A stretch of 64,000 nt of DNA, from the NCBI RefSeq assembly GCF_001513955.1, contig NZ_KQ948149.1, positions 1 through 64,000 of the forward strand. Reading direction: 5' to 3'. The stretch comes from Streptomyces pseudovenezuelae (lineage in GTDB: Bacteria; Actinomycetota; Actinomycetes; Streptomycetales; Streptomycetaceae). Under the pieces are notes generated by a model that saw nothing but the letters and a program-made list of their open reading frames with translations, was not told the DNA's origin and searched no databases. Position numbers and translations under genes: made by a program. Shown here in pieces: positions 9,597 to 18,460 of the stretch (the stretch's first letter is position 1; each line of letters starts with the position of its first letter).

Positions 9597-9840
9597 TGGG
9601 AATCTGCGGAGTTCACGCGGAGTTGCTGACTCAGGGTGCCCGATGCCGTGTAGAAGTACGGGATTCGGGGAACCTTCTGGTCTCCCGCTACGTTTCTGCT
9701 ACGTGCACAGTGACATCACGGTGACAGGGTGTGGCGACAGACAGGGTGCGGCTACGATGACCGGCACAAGGACGGGCGGCGAAAGGGAGTCGTCTGCAGG
9801 GGCGGCACCCGGTGCACATCCGGGGCGAGGAGGGCGGGCC

Positions 9841-10527
9841 ATGGTGCAGAAGGCCAAGATCCTCCTGGTCGATGACCGGCCGGAGAATCTGCTGGCGCTG
9901 GAGGCCATCCTCTCCGCGCTCGATCAGACACTGGTGCGGGCATCGTCCGGGGAGGAAGCGCTCAAGGCGCTGCTCACGGACGACTTCGCGGTGATTCTGC
10001 TGGACGTCCAGATGCCGGGCATGGACGGTTTCGAGACCGCGGCGCACATCAAGCGGCGGGAGCGGACCCGGGACATCCCGATCATCTTCCTCACCGCGAT
10101 CAACCACGGCCCGCACCACACCTTCCGTGGGTACGCGGCGGGAGCGGTGGACTACATCTCCAAGCCCTTCGACCCGTGGGTGCTGCGCGCGAAGGTCTCG
10201 GTGTTCGTCGAGCTCTACATGAAGAACTGCCAGCTGCGAGAGCAGGCGGCGCTGCTGCGGCTCCAGTTGGAGGGCGGCGGCGGAGGCAAGGCGGCGATCG
10301 GGGACGCGAAGGAGCCGGCGGGGCTGCTCGCCGAGCTGTCCGCGCGACTCGCGGCGGTCGAGGAGCAGGCGGAGGCGCTCTCCAAGCAACTGGACGACGA
10401 GTCCGCGGACGCGGCAGCGGTCGCCACCGCGGCCCATCTCGAACGCAAACTGACGGGGTTGCGGCGGGCGCTGGACGCGCTGGAGCCGGGTACTGGGAGT
10501 TCCCCGTCGGTGTCCTCGCAGAACTGA
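9841..10527 (+). CDS. osaB: OsaB-like response regulator with coiled-coil output
   Basis: A 228-residue protein. Residues 5-125 form a receiver domain with DDR near the start, phospho-acceptor Asp55 (ILLDVQMPGMDG), the conserved Thr (IIFLTA) and the KPF motif. The rest (about 135-225) is Ala/Glu/Gln-rich and predicted coiled coil, with no DNA-binding domain. The ATG at 9841 follows a GAGGAGGG ribosome binding site; the longer frame from 9643 lacks one. It follows osaA after a 244-nt gap. In S. coelicolor OsaB is needed for growth and aerial development at high osmolarity. The output probably works by protein-protein contact (inference from the coiled coil). Confidence 0.88.
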   Translation: MVQKAKILLVDDRPENLLALEAILSALDQTLVRASSGEEALKALLTDDFAVILLDVQMPGMDGFETAAHIKRRERTRDIPIIFLTAINHGPHHTFRGYAAGAVDYISKPFDPWVLRAKVSVFVELYMKNCQLREQAALLRLQLEGGGGGKAAIGDAKEPAGLLAELSARLAAVEEQAEALSKQLDDESADAAAVATAAHLERKLTGLRRALDALEPGTGSSPSVSSQN

Positions 10528-10645
10528 CGCTCGCCGACAGACCCCTTGAGTCCGCGTCAGTTCGGCACCCCATCAGAAGCGACACGAACGGGTGAAGCAG
10601 TGGGCACACGTGTCCGCGGTCGTCTCCACCGGTAACCTCACACTC

Positions 10646-13369
10646 ATGGCCTCACGTCCCCCCGCCGCCAAGAAGCAGCCCGCCAAGAAGGCTGCCGCTC
10701 CCGCGAAGGGTCCGGCGAAGAAGGCCGCTGCCAGGAAAGCACCGGCCAAGAAGGCGCCCGCCAGGAAGGCAGCGGCGAAGAAGGCCGTGCCGCCGAGGCC
10801 GGCGCCCAGTCCGACCGGAGGCGTCCTCCGGCTCGTCCGCGCCCTCTGGCTCGGCGTTGCCCATGCCGTGGGCGCCGTGTTCCGCGGGATAGGGCAGGGC
10901 GCGAAGAACCTCGACCCGGCGCACCGGAAGGACGGCGTGGCACTCCTGCTGCTCGGCCTCGGCCTGATCGTGGCCGCCGGTACCTGGTCGAACCTGCGCG
11001 GGCCCGTCGGCGACCTCGTCGAGATCATCGTGACCGGTGCCTTCGGTCGGCTCGACCTGCTCGTGCCGATACTGCTCGCGGTCATCGCCGTACGGTTCAT
11101 CCGGCACCCCGAGCAGCCCGAGGCGAACGGCCGGATCGTGATCGGCCTGTCGGCGCTCGTCATCGGCGTCCTCGGCCAGGTCCACATCGCCTGCGGTGCC
11201 CCCGCCCGCAGCGACGGCATGCAGGCGATAAGGGACGCCGGCGGCCTCATCGGCTGGGGAGCGGCCACCCCGCTGACGTACACCATGGGCGAGGTCCTCG
11301 CCGTACCGCTGCTCGTGCTGCTGACGGTCTTCGGGCTGCTCGTCGTCACCGCCACCCCGGTCAACGCCATTCCGCGGCGGCTGCGGGAGCTCGGCGTGCG
11401 GCTCGGGATCCTCCCCGACCCGGTGGAGGACGAGTTCGGCGAGGACGACGAGCGTTACGACGAGCAGTGGCGTGAGGCGCTGCCCGCGCGCGGGCGCAAG
11501 CGAGGTCTGGCGCCCGAGGCCTACGACCCCGACGGCGCCGAGCAGGAGGCCCTCTCGCAGCGTCGCGGGCGCCCCAGGCGGTCCGCGGTGCCGCAGCCCG
11601 CGATGGACCGGCAGATGGACGCCGTGGACATCGCCGCGGCCGCCGCCGCCGATCTGGACGGCGTCGTCATGCACGGCCTGCCGCCCTCGCCGCTGGTCGC
11701 CGACCTCACCCAGGGCGTCGGCGTGGGCGACCGGGTCGAGACGACCCCCGTGCACACGCCGGTCCCGGCCGCGCGGCCCAAGCAGGAGTCGCGTCCGAAG
11801 CAGGAGAAGCTCAAGGTCGAGGTCGCCGACCTCACCAAGCCCGCTCCCGAGGCTCCCAGCGACCTGCCCCCGCGCGCGGAGCAGCTCCAGCTGTCCGGTG
11901 ACGTCACCTACGCGCTGCCCTCCCTCGACCTCCTGGAGCGTGGTGGTCCGGGCAAGGCGCGCAGCGCGGCCAACGACGCCGTGGTCGCCTCGCTGACGAC
12001 CGTCTTCACGGAGTTCAAGGTCGACGCCGCCGTCACCGGCTTCACGCGCGGGCCGACGGTCACGCGCTACGAGGTCGAGCTCGGGCCCGCGGTGAAGGTC
12101 GAGCGGATCACCGCGCTGGCCAAGAACATCGCGTACGCCGTCGCCAGCCCGGACGTGCGGATCATCAGCCCGATCCCCGGCAAGTCCGCGGTCGGCATCG
12201 AGATCCCCAACACCGACCGGGAGATGGTCAACCTCGGTGACGTGCTGCGGCTCGCGGCGGCGGCCGAGGACGAGCACCCCATGCTGGTCGCGCTCGGCAA
12301 GGACGTCGAGGGTGGCTATGTGATGGCCAACCTGGCGAAGATGCCGCACGTGCTCGTGGCCGGAGCCACCGGTTCCGGTAAGTCCTCGTGCATTAACTGC
12401 TTGATCACTTCGGTCATGGTCCGCGCGACCCCCGAGGACGTGCGCATGGTCCTCGTCGACCCCAAGCGCGTGGAGCTGACGGCCTACGAGGGCATCCCGC
12501 ACCTGATCACGCCGATCATCACCAACCCGAAGCGGGCCGCCGAGGCGCTCCAGTGGGTCGTACGGGAGATGGACCTTCGCTACGACGACCTGGCGGCGTA
12601 CGGGTTCCGGCACATCGACGACTTCAACGAGGCCATCAGGAACGGCAAGGTCAAACTGCCCGAGGGCAGTGAGCGCGAGCTCCAGCCGTACCCCTATCTG
12701 CTGGTGATCGTCGACGAGCTCGCCGACCTGATGATGGTCGCCCCGCGGGACGTCGAGGACGCCATCGTGCGGATCACGCAGCTCGCGCGCGCGGCCGGCA
12801 TCCACCTGGTGCTCGCCACCCAGCGGCCGTCGGTGGACGTCGTCACCGGTCTGATCAAGGCGAACGTGCCCTCGCGGCTCGCCTTCGCCACGTCCTCGCT
12901 CGCCGACTCCCGGGTCATCCTCGACCAGCCGGGCGCCGAGAAGCTGATCGGCAAGGGCGACGGTCTCTTCCTGCCGATGGGCGCCAACAAGCCCACCCGT
13001 ATGCAGGGCGCCTTCGTGACCGAGGAAGAGGTCGCGGCGATCGTCCAGCACTGCAAGGACCAGATGGCGCCGGTCTTCCGGGACGACGTCGTCGTGGGCA
13101 CCAAGCAGAAGAAGGAGATCGACGAGGAGATCGGCGACGACCTCGACCTGCTGTGCCAGGCGGCCGAGCTGGTCGTCTCCACGCAGTTCGGGTCGACCTC
13201 GATGCTCCAGCGCAAGCTGCGCGTCGGGTTCGCGAAGGCGGGCCGGCTGATGGACCTGATGGAGTCCCGGGGCATCGTGGGACCCAGCGAGGGGTCCAAG
13301 GCTCGTGACGTTCTTGTGAAGGCTGACGAACTGGACGGAGTGCTCGCGGTGATCCGCGGGGAGGCTTAG
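10646..13369 (+). CDS. ftsK: DNA translocase FtsK/SpoIIIE
   Basis: A membrane-anchored motor of 907 residues that pumps chromosomal DNA through closing sporulation septa. The N-terminus (1-55) is a Lys/Ala/Pro-rich basic tail (repeats of AKKA). Several hydrophobic segments follow (about 85-235), then an acidic linker (about 250-430) and the motor domain with Walker A GATGSGKS (573-580) and a Walker B run LLVIVDELADLMM. The C-terminal winged-helix gamma domain (about 840-900) contains TSMLQRKLRVGFAKAGRLMD and would recognise KOPS-like guide sequences. I prefer the ATG at 10646 (MASRPPAAKK), typical of Streptomyces FtsK, over the in-frame GTG at 10592; neither has a good ribosome binding site. 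Confidence 0.93.
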   Translation: MASRPPAAKKQPAKKAAAPAKGPAKKAAARKAPAKKAPARKAAAKKAVPPRPAPSPTGGVLRLVRALWLGVAHAVGAVFRGIGQGAKNLDPAHRKDGVALLLLGLGLIVAAGTWSNLRGPVGDLVEIIVTGAFGRLDLLVPILLAVIAVRFIRHPEQPEANGRIVIGLSALVIGVLGQVHIACGAPARSDGMQAIRDAGGLIGWGAATPLTYTMGEVLAVPLLVLLTVFGLLVVTATPVNAIPRRLRELGVRLGILPDPVEDEFGEDDERYDEQWREALPARGRKRGLAPEAYDPDGAEQEALSQRRGRPRRSAVPQPAMDRQMDAVDIAAAAAADLDGVVMHGLPPSPLVADLTQGVGVGDRVETTPVHTPVPAARPKQESRPKQEKLKVEVADLTKPAPEAPSDLPPRAEQLQLSGDVTYALPSLDLLERGGPGKARSAANDAVVASLTTVFTEFKVDAAVTGFTRGPTVTRYEVELGPAVKVERITALAKNIAYAVASPDVRIISPIPGKSAVGIEIPNTDREMVNLGDVLRLAAAAEDEHPMLVALGKDVEGGYVMANLAKMPHVLVAGATGSGKSSCINCLITSVMVRATPEDVRMVLVDPKRVELTAYEGIPHLITPIITNPKRAAEALQWVVREMDLRYDDLAAYGFRHIDDFNEAIRNGKVKLPEGSERELQPYPYLLVIVDELADLMMVAPRDVEDAIVRITQLARAAGIHLVLATQRPSVDVVTGLIKANVPSRLAFATSSLADSRVILDQPGAEKLIGKGDGLFLPMGANKPTRMQGAFVTEEEVAAIVQHCKDQMAPVFRDDVVVGTKQKKEIDEEIGDDLDLLCQAAELVVSTQFGSTSMLQRKLRVGFAKAGRLMDLMESRGIVGPSEGSKARDVLVKADELDGVLAVIRGEA

Positions 13370-13540
13370 AGGGAGCCCCGAGCGGGTGCGGCCACCGATG
13401 TTCGATCGTGACTCACCCGTAAGGGATCATCGAGCAACCGTTTCCCTTCGACGTACGTCAAGTTGAGGGAAGCAAAATGCTGCTGCCCCACCATCGGCGT
13501 GTTCGGCCATTCCGATGGCGTACAAAGTCCCACCGCCCGG

Positions 13541-13571
13541 TTGCCCCACTCTTTCGCACCCCCCCTAGACT
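13541..13571 (+). promoter_or_regulatory. Possible promoter of the RodZ-like gene
   Basis: TTGCCC (13541-13546) and TAGACT (13566-13571) are 19 nt apart and about 43 nt upstream of the GTG start, in the 245-nt gap after ftsK. The match is moderate. Confidence 0.35.
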
Positions 13572-13614
13572 GAACCTCCAGCACAGGTGGCTTAAACGCT
13601 CGAAAGGCGCCCCC

Positions 13615-14451
13615 GTGTCCATCGGCAACTCCCCTGAAGACGAGCGTCCGTTCGAAGACGACCCGCAGGAAGCCCACCTCTCCGTCGGTCACGCCCTGAA
13701 ACAGGCGCGGATCGCGGCCGGGCTGACCGTCGACGACGTCAGCAACGCCACCAGGGTCCGCATCGCCATCGTGCACGCCATCGAGGCGGACGACTTCGCC
13801 CCCTGCGGTGGCGATGTGTACGCCCGGGGCCACATCAGGACCCTGGCCAAGGCCGTCCATCTGGATCCGGCCCCCCTTCTGGACCAGTTCGCCGCCGATC
13901 ACGGCGGCGGGCGTCCCGCCCCGACCCCGGCCGCCCCGCTCTTCGAGGCGGAACGCATCCGTCCCGAGCGGCGCGGACCCAACTGGACCGCGGCCATGGT
14001 CGCCGCGATCGTCGCCGTGGTCGGCTTCGTCGGGTTCACCGCCTTCAAGGGCGGCGACGACGGCGGGACGGCACAGGTCGCCGACGGCACCACGCCCGCC
14101 GCCAGCAAGTCTCCGACGCCGAAGTCCGACAAGACCCCCAAGAACCCGAAGCCCACGCCGTCCGACAGCGCCATCGCGGCCGCCCCGCAGGACAAGGTGA
14201 CCGTGCAGGTCAGCGCGGCCGACGGAAAGAGCTGGATCCTCGCCAAGGACCACAACGGCCGGACCCTCTTCGACGGGCTGCTCAAGCAGGGCGACTCCAA
14301 GACCTTCCAGGACAGCGACAAGATCAACCTCGTCCTCGGTGACGCCGGGGCGATCCAGCTGTACGTGAACGGCAAGAAGATCGACGACGACTGGCAGCCC
14401 GGAGCCGTGGAGCGCCTGACCTACACGAAGGGCGACCCGCAGGTCGGATAG
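13615..14451 (+). CDS. RodZ-like helix-turn-helix membrane protein (HTH_25/DUF4115)
   Basis: A 278-residue protein. A cytosolic HTH_25 domain (about 20-90, with VGHALKQARIAAGLTVDDVSNATRV-type helix-turn-helix) is followed by a single transmembrane helix (about 122-143, MVAAIVAVVGFVGF). A Thr/Pro/Lys-rich linker and an extracytoplasmic DUF4115 domain (about 195-270) follow. This layout matches RodZ, which links MreB-type cytoskeleton to the wall in rods; the role in a filamentous actinomycete is uncertain. The start chosen is the GTG at 13615 (MSIGNSPEDE) behind AAAGG, because the upstream extension is compositionally non-coding. The gene lies between ftsK and rimO, its usual actinobacterial neighbours. 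Confidence 0.85.
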   Translation: MSIGNSPEDERPFEDDPQEAHLSVGHALKQARIAAGLTVDDVSNATRVRIAIVHAIEADDFAPCGGDVYARGHIRTLAKAVHLDPAPLLDQFAADHGGGRPAPTPAAPLFEAERIRPERRGPNWTAAMVAAIVAVVGFVGFTAFKGGDDGGTAQVADGTTPAASKSPTPKSDKTPKNPKPTPSDSAIAAAPQDKVTVQVSAADGKSWILAKDHNGRTLFDGLLKQGDSKTFQDSDKINLVLGDAGAIQLYVNGKKIDDDWQPGAVERLTYTKGDPQVG

Positions 14452-14483
14452 CTCCCTGTTCGAACCTCTCGGTTCTCCGTCGT

Positions 14484-14515
14484 GAAGGGGTTGGCCATGA
14501 TCGGCCAACCCCTTC
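14484..14515. terminator. Terminator-like hairpin between rodZ-like gene and rimO
   Basis: A perfect 13-bp inverted repeat (GAAGGGGTTGGCC with GGCCAACCCCTTC) flanks a 6-nt loop. It lies 33 nt past the upstream stop codon and just before the rimO promoter. There is no long T tract, as is common in Streptomyces. Confidence 0.75.
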
Positions 14516-14523
14516 GACATGGG

Positions 14524-14546
14524 GTGTCAGCGGGACGAAGTAGTCT
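14524..14546 (+). promoter_or_regulatory. Candidate RecA-NDp-type (DNA damage) promoter of rimO
   Basis: GTGTCAGCG (14524-14532), an 8-nt spacer and TAGTCT (14541-14546) match the remembered RecA/LexA-independent promoter pattern tTGTCRgtg-N8-TAnnnT at most positions. The -10 ends 7 nt before the rimO ATG, which has no ribosome binding site, so the mRNA would be leaderless. Confidence 0.5.
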
Positions 14547-14553
14547 TGAGCCC

Positions 14554-16050
14554 ATGCCTGAACGCCGTACCGTCGCACTTGTCACTCTTGGCTGCGCCCG
14601 CAACGAGGTGGACTCGGAGGAGCTCGCAGGCCGTTTGGAGGCGGACGGCTGGGATCTCGTGGAGGACGCCGCGGACGCGGACGTCGCCGTCGTCAACACC
14701 TGTGGCTTCGTCGAGGCCGCCAAGAAGGACTCCGTCGACGCCCTCCTGGAGGCCAACGACCTCAAGGGTCACGGCAGAACCCAGGCCGTCGTGGCGGTGG
14801 GCTGCATGGCCGAGCGGTACGGCAAGGACCTCGCCGAGGCGCTGCCGGAAGCGGACGGGGTGCTCGGCTTCGACGACTACGCCGACATCTCCGACCGGCT
14901 CCAGACGATCCTCAGCGGCGGCGTCCACGCCGCCCACACCCCGCGTGACCGGCGCAAGCTGCTGCCGATCAGCCCGGCCGAGCGGCAGGATTCGGCGGCC
15001 TCCGTCGCGCTGCCCGGGCACGGTCCGGCCGCCGAGGCCCCCGAGCCGGCCCCCGCGGACCTTCCGGAGGGCCTCGCTCCGGCCTCCGGCCCCCGCGCGC
15101 CCCTGCGCCGCCGTCTGGACGGCTCCCCGGTCGCCTCGGTCAAGCTCGCCTCCGGCTGCGACCGGCGCTGCTCCTTCTGCGCCATCCCGTCCTTCCGCGG
15201 CTCCTTCATCTCCCGCCGCCCCTCGGACGTCCTCAACGAGACGCGCTGGCTCGCCGAGCAGGGCGTCAAGGAGATCATGCTGGTCTCCGAGAACAACACG
15301 TCGTACGGCAAGGACCTCGGCGACATCCGTCTGTTGGAGTCCCTGCTGCCCGAGCTCGCCGAGGTGGCCGGCCTCGAACGCGTGCGCGTCAGCTACCTGC
15401 AGCCCGCCGAGATGCGGCCCGGTCTGATCGACGTGCTCACCTCCACGCCCAAGGTCGTGCCCTACTTCGACCTGTCCTTCCAGCACTCCGCCCCCGGCGT
15501 GCTGCGCGCGATGCGCCGCTTCGGCGACACCGACCGCTTCCTGGAGCTCCTCGACACCATCCGCGGTAAGGCCCCCGAGGCCGGCGTGCGCTCCAACTTC
15601 ATCGTGGGCTTCCCCGGCGAGACCGAGGCCGACCTCGCCGAGCTGGAGCGCTTCCTTAACGGCGCGCGACTGGACGCCATCGGCGTCTTCGGGTACTCCG
15701 ACGAGGAGGGCACCGAAGCGGCGACGTACGAGAACAAGCTGGACGAGGACGTCGTCGCCGAGCGGCTGGCCCACGTCTCCCGGCTGGCCGAGGAGCTCGT
15801 CTCGCAGCGCGCCGAGGAGCGTGTCGGCGAGACCGTGCACGTGCTGGTCGAGTCGGTCGACGAGGAGGGCGTGTACGGCCGCGGCGCGCACCAGGCGCCC
15901 GAGACCGACGGTCAGGTGCTGCTCACGAGCGGCGAAGGTCTGAGCGTCGGTCGTATGGTCGAGGCGAAGGTGGTCGGTACGGAAGGTGTCGACCTGGTGG
16001 CCGAGCCGCTGGACGGCTCGCTCGCGTGTAGTGAGGAGGCGGGCAGATGA
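14554..16050 (+). CDS. rimO: Ribosomal protein S12 methylthiotransferase RimO
   Basis: A radical-SAM methylthiotransferase of 498 residues that would thiomethylate the conserved Asp of ribosomal protein S12. The N-terminal UPF0004 domain carries its three cluster cysteines in LGCARNE, NTCGFVE and VGCMAER. The radical-SAM motif C202-x3-C206-x2-C209 (SGCDRRCSFC) follows, and a C-terminal TRAM-like segment ends the protein. A Pro/Ala-rich insert of about 50 residues (about 145-190) separates the first two domains. The ATG at 14554 gives the canonical MPERRTVALVTLGC start. RimO is told from MiaB (51668) by the LGCARN form and the S12-type core. The stop overlaps the pgsA start (ATGA), so the two are translationally coupled. 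Confidence 0.93.
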   Translation: MPERRTVALVTLGCARNEVDSEELAGRLEADGWDLVEDAADADVAVVNTCGFVEAAKKDSVDALLEANDLKGHGRTQAVVAVGCMAERYGKDLAEALPEADGVLGFDDYADISDRLQTILSGGVHAAHTPRDRRKLLPISPAERQDSAASVALPGHGPAAEAPEPAPADLPEGLAPASGPRAPLRRRLDGSPVASVKLASGCDRRCSFCAIPSFRGSFISRRPSDVLNETRWLAEQGVKEIMLVSENNTSYGKDLGDIRLLESLLPELAEVAGLERVRVSYLQPAEMRPGLIDVLTSTPKVVPYFDLSFQHSAPGVLRAMRRFGDTDRFLELLDTIRGKAPEAGVRSNFIVGFPGETEADLAELERFLNGARLDAIGVFGYSDEEGTEAATYENKLDEDVVAERLAHVSRLAEELVSQRAEERVGETVHVLVESVDEEGVYGRGAHQAPETDGQVLLTSGEGLSVGRMVEAKVVGTEGVDLVAEPLDGSLACSEEAGR

Positions 16051-16886
16051 CCGGAGTTCCGGCGTCCGCTGCGGGTGGCCCCTCCGCCGCGAAGGGCGGA
16101 CCGGCGGCGGCGGTCTCGGGCGCCCCGTCCGGCGCGGCACCGAGCGCTCCCTCGGACGCGGTCTCGGGTACGGCGGCCGCGGTGCACGCCGGTGCCGTCC
16201 CCGTGGTGGAGGTCGTATCCGCAGCGGCTTCGGAGGACGGCGTCGACTCCGGTACGAAGCCCGCGCGCGGGAAGAAGATCGCGGCCGCGGCCGTCAACCA
16301 GGCCAGTGTCTGGAACATCGCCAACCTGCTGACCATGCTCCGGCTGGTCCTCGTGCCCGGATTCGTCGCCCTGATGCTGGCCGACGGCGGGTATGACCCC
16401 GCGTGGCGCTCGTTCGCCTGGGCGGCCTTCGCGGTCGCCATGATCACCGACCTGTTCGACGGGCACCTGGCCCGCACCTACAACCTCGTCACCGACTTCG
16501 GGAAGATCGCCGACCCCATCGCCGACAAGGCGATCATGGGGGCGGCGCTGATCTGTCTGTCCGGGCTCGGCGACCTGCCCTGGTGGGTGACGATCGTCAT
16601 CCTCGGCAGGGAACTCGGAATCACCCTCCTGCGTTTCCTCGTCATCCGGTACGGCGTGATCCCGGCGAGCCGGGGTGGCAAGCTCAAGACCCTCAGCCAG
16701 GGCATCGCCGTAGGGATGTACATCCTGGCGCTGACGGGATGGCTGGCCACCGCGAGGTTCTGGGTGATGGCCGTGGCGGTCGTGCTGACCGTCGTGACTG
16801 GGCTCGACTATGTGAGACAGGCCATTGTGCTGCGCAGGCAGGGAATCGCCGAGCGTCAGGCGGCGTTGGAGGAGACGGAAGCGTGA
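16047..16886 (+). CDS. pgsA: CDP-diacylglycerol--glycerol-3-phosphate 3-phosphatidyltransferase
   Basis: A 279-residue membrane enzyme making phosphatidylglycerophosphate, the first step to phosphatidylglycerol and cardiolipin. The CDP-alcohol phosphotransferase motif DLFDGHLAR...GKIADPIADK starts near residue 135 with all acidic residues present. Several hydrophobic helices follow the motif. The first 85 residues are an Ala/Pro/Gly-rich extension not found in most family members. It overlaps rimO by ATGA and cinA by GTGA, so rimO-pgsA-cinA form one coupled unit. Confidence 0.92.
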   Translation: MTGVPASAAGGPSAAKGGPAAAVSGAPSGAAPSAPSDAVSGTAAAVHAGAVPVVEVVSAAASEDGVDSGTKPARGKKIAAAAVNQASVWNIANLLTMLRLVLVPGFVALMLADGGYDPAWRSFAWAAFAVAMITDLFDGHLARTYNLVTDFGKIADPIADKAIMGAALICLSGLGDLPWWVTIVILGRELGITLLRFLVIRYGVIPASRGGKLKTLSQGIAVGMYILALTGWLATARFWVMAVAVVLTVVTGLDYVRQAIVLRRQGIAERQAALEETEA

Positions 16887-17428
16887 GTTCCTCAGCCGCC
16901 CAAGTGGTGCGACTACTCACCGTGAGCGGTCGTACGCTCGCGGTCGCCGAGTCGCTCACCGGCGGACTGGTTGCGGCGGAAATCACAGCGGTTCCCGGCG
17001 CGTCCCAGGCGTTCCGGGGCTCGGTGACCGCCTACGCCACCGAGCTCAAGCATGAGCTGCTGGGTGTCGACGCCACCCTGCTGGACCAGCGAGGTGCGGT
17101 GGATCCGCAGGTCGCGGCCCAGATGGCGGCTGGAGTACGCAAGGCGCTCGGTGCCGACTGGGGTATCGCGACCACCGGAGTGGCGGGCCCGGAACCACAG
17201 GACGGAAAGCCCGTCGGAACGGTTTTCGTGGCCGTCGACGGACCCTTCACGGGCGCTTCCGAGGCAGTGAGTGGCGGGAAAGTGACCGCGCTGCGGTTGA
17301 ACGGCGACCGTGCGGAAATTCGTATGGAGAGTGTACGGAGCGTACTCGCCCTCCTCCTGGAGGAGCTGGCGAGCGAACAGACCGGGAATGAGCGGGCACA
17401 GGATACGGAACGGAACGGGGGGTTTTGA
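16883..17428 (+). CDS. cinA: CinA-family nicotinamide-nucleotide amidohydrolase
   Basis: A 181-residue protein equal to the C-terminal CinA domain alone; the MoCF-like N-terminal domain of full-length CinA is absent. Key family segments are AESLTGGLVAAEITAVPGAS, FRGSVTAYATELKHELLGV and IATTGVAGPEPQDGKPVGTVFVAV. The domain deamidates NMN to nicotinate mononucleotide in pyridine nucleotide salvage. The GTG at 16883 overlaps the pgsA stop. The last codons, after SEQTGNERAQ, look poorly constrained. Confidence 0.9.
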   Translation: MSSSAAQVVRLLTVSGRTLAVAESLTGGLVAAEITAVPGASQAFRGSVTAYATELKHELLGVDATLLDQRGAVDPQVAAQMAAGVRKALGADWGIATTGVAGPEPQDGKPVGTVFVAVDGPFTGASEAVSGGKVTALRLNGDRAEIRMESVRSVLALLLEELASEQTGNERAQDTERNGGF

Positions 17429-17537
17429 TGTTTGCAGCCCTGAGTGAACACGACATCGCTCCCCGCACGGCCGCGGCGCAAGGCGGTACGGTGGGGCGTG
17501 AAGGATGCGGCTACGCGGTCCGAGGAGGGAGCCACCG

Positions 17538-17918
17538 ATGATTCTGCTCCGTCGCCTGCTGGGTGACGTGCTGCGTCGGCAGCGCCAGCGCCAGGGCCGT
17601 ACTCTGCGCGAAGTCTCCTCCTCCGCCCGAGTCTCACTCGGCTATCTCTCCGAGGTGGAGCGGGGGCAGAAGGAGGCTTCCTCCGAACTGCTCTCCGCGA
17701 TCTGCGACGCGTTGGACGTACGGATGTCCGAGCTCATGCGAGAAGTGAGCGACGAGCTCGCCCTCGCCGAGCTGGCCCAGTCTGCTGCGGCCACCCCCAG
17801 CGAGCCCGTACCGGCGCCCGTGCGCCCGATGCTGGGTTCCGTGTCGGTGAAGGGTGTGCCACCGGAACGAGTGACCATCAAGGCGCCGAGCGAAGCGGTG
17901 GACGTCGTAGCGGCGTGA
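17538..17918 (+). CDS. clgR: XRE-family activator ClgR
   Basis: A 126-residue regulator with one XRE-type helix-turn-helix (about 8-68: LRRQRQRQGRTLREVSSSA...SLGYLSEVERGQKEASSE). A low-complexity tail of about 55 residues follows. The ATG at 17538 lies behind GAGGAGGG. The gene after pgsA-cinA in actinobacteria is clgR, which activates clpP1P2, clpC and lon and its own gene. The protein ends in Val-Val-Ala-Ala. Streptomyces ClpP substrates such as PopR carry C-terminal Ala-Ala signals, and ClgR itself is controlled by ClpP, so this tail probably acts as a degradation tag. I could not place a clear ClgR operator upstream. Confidence 0.87.
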   Translation: MILLRRLLGDVLRRQRQRQGRTLREVSSSARVSLGYLSEVERGQKEASSELLSAICDALDVRMSELMREVSDELALAELAQSAAATPSEPVPAPVRPMLGSVSVKGVPPERVTIKAPSEAVDVVAA

Positions 17919-17934
17919 CGCTCGTGCTCGGTGC

Positions 17935-17959
17935 GCGGTGAGCCGACGGCTCACCGCGA
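17935..17959 (+). terminator. Terminator hairpin of clgR
   Basis: A perfect 11-bp stem (CGCGGTGAGCC with GGCTCACCGCG, 3-nt loop) starts 16 nt after the clgR stop. A second weaker hairpin (CTCCAG/CTGGAG) follows near 17990-18006. Confidence 0.8.
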
Positions 17960-18127
17960 GGAAGTTCTGCGAGGCCCCGGACGGGTTTCTCCAGTTGGTC
18001 TGGAGAGGCGCCGGTCGGGGTTTTCGTGCATCTTGGAGCGACGGTCGCGTCGGTGCGTCCGTGTGCCCTCGGTGCGCCCTCCCCGCGGATCGGGCAGCCG
18101 TCTAGCGTCCGGGCTGGAGGTGGCGGC

Positions 18128-18460
18128 ATGGCGGGGCCGACAGTACGCCGGGGGGTGGCTCTCGGGCTCGGGGCACTGTGGTGGTGTGCCATGGCGCGGC
18201 TGGTGCTGGCGCCGGACGCCGGAGTGCTCGAAGGGGCGGTCGTGGCGGGCGGGTGGGGGCTGAGCCTGCTGCCGGTGCACTGTGTGCCCAAGGCGCGGGC
18301 CGCGGGGGCCGTGGCCGCTGGGCGCTGGGGTCAGGCGTGGCGGGCGGGGAAGCCTGCCGGGACCGGGCCTGCTGCGTCGGCCGGGAGGCCCGGGGAGTCG
18401 GGGGTGGCTACCACGGCATCGCCACGCCGCCGTTCGGGCGGAGGATCTGGCCCGTCGTGA
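18128..18460 (+). CDS. Small membrane protein of unknown function
   Basis: A 110-residue protein with ATG behind GGAGG (18115-18119). It has two hydrophobic segments, about 9-27 (VALGLGALWWCAMARLVLA) and 34-52 (VVAGGWGLSLLPV). A basic, Gly/Ala/Pro-rich tail follows. The family is not recognised. Its last 53 nt overlap the 3' end of the convergent SDR gene; the tail after about residue 70 looks unconstrained, so the functional part may be the first 70 residues. Confidence 0.55.
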   Translation: MAGPTVRRGVALGLGALWWCAMARLVLAPDAGVLEGAVVAGGWGLSLLPVHCVPKARAAGAVAAGRWGQAWRAGKPAGTGPAASAGRPGESGVATTASPRRRSGGGSGPS

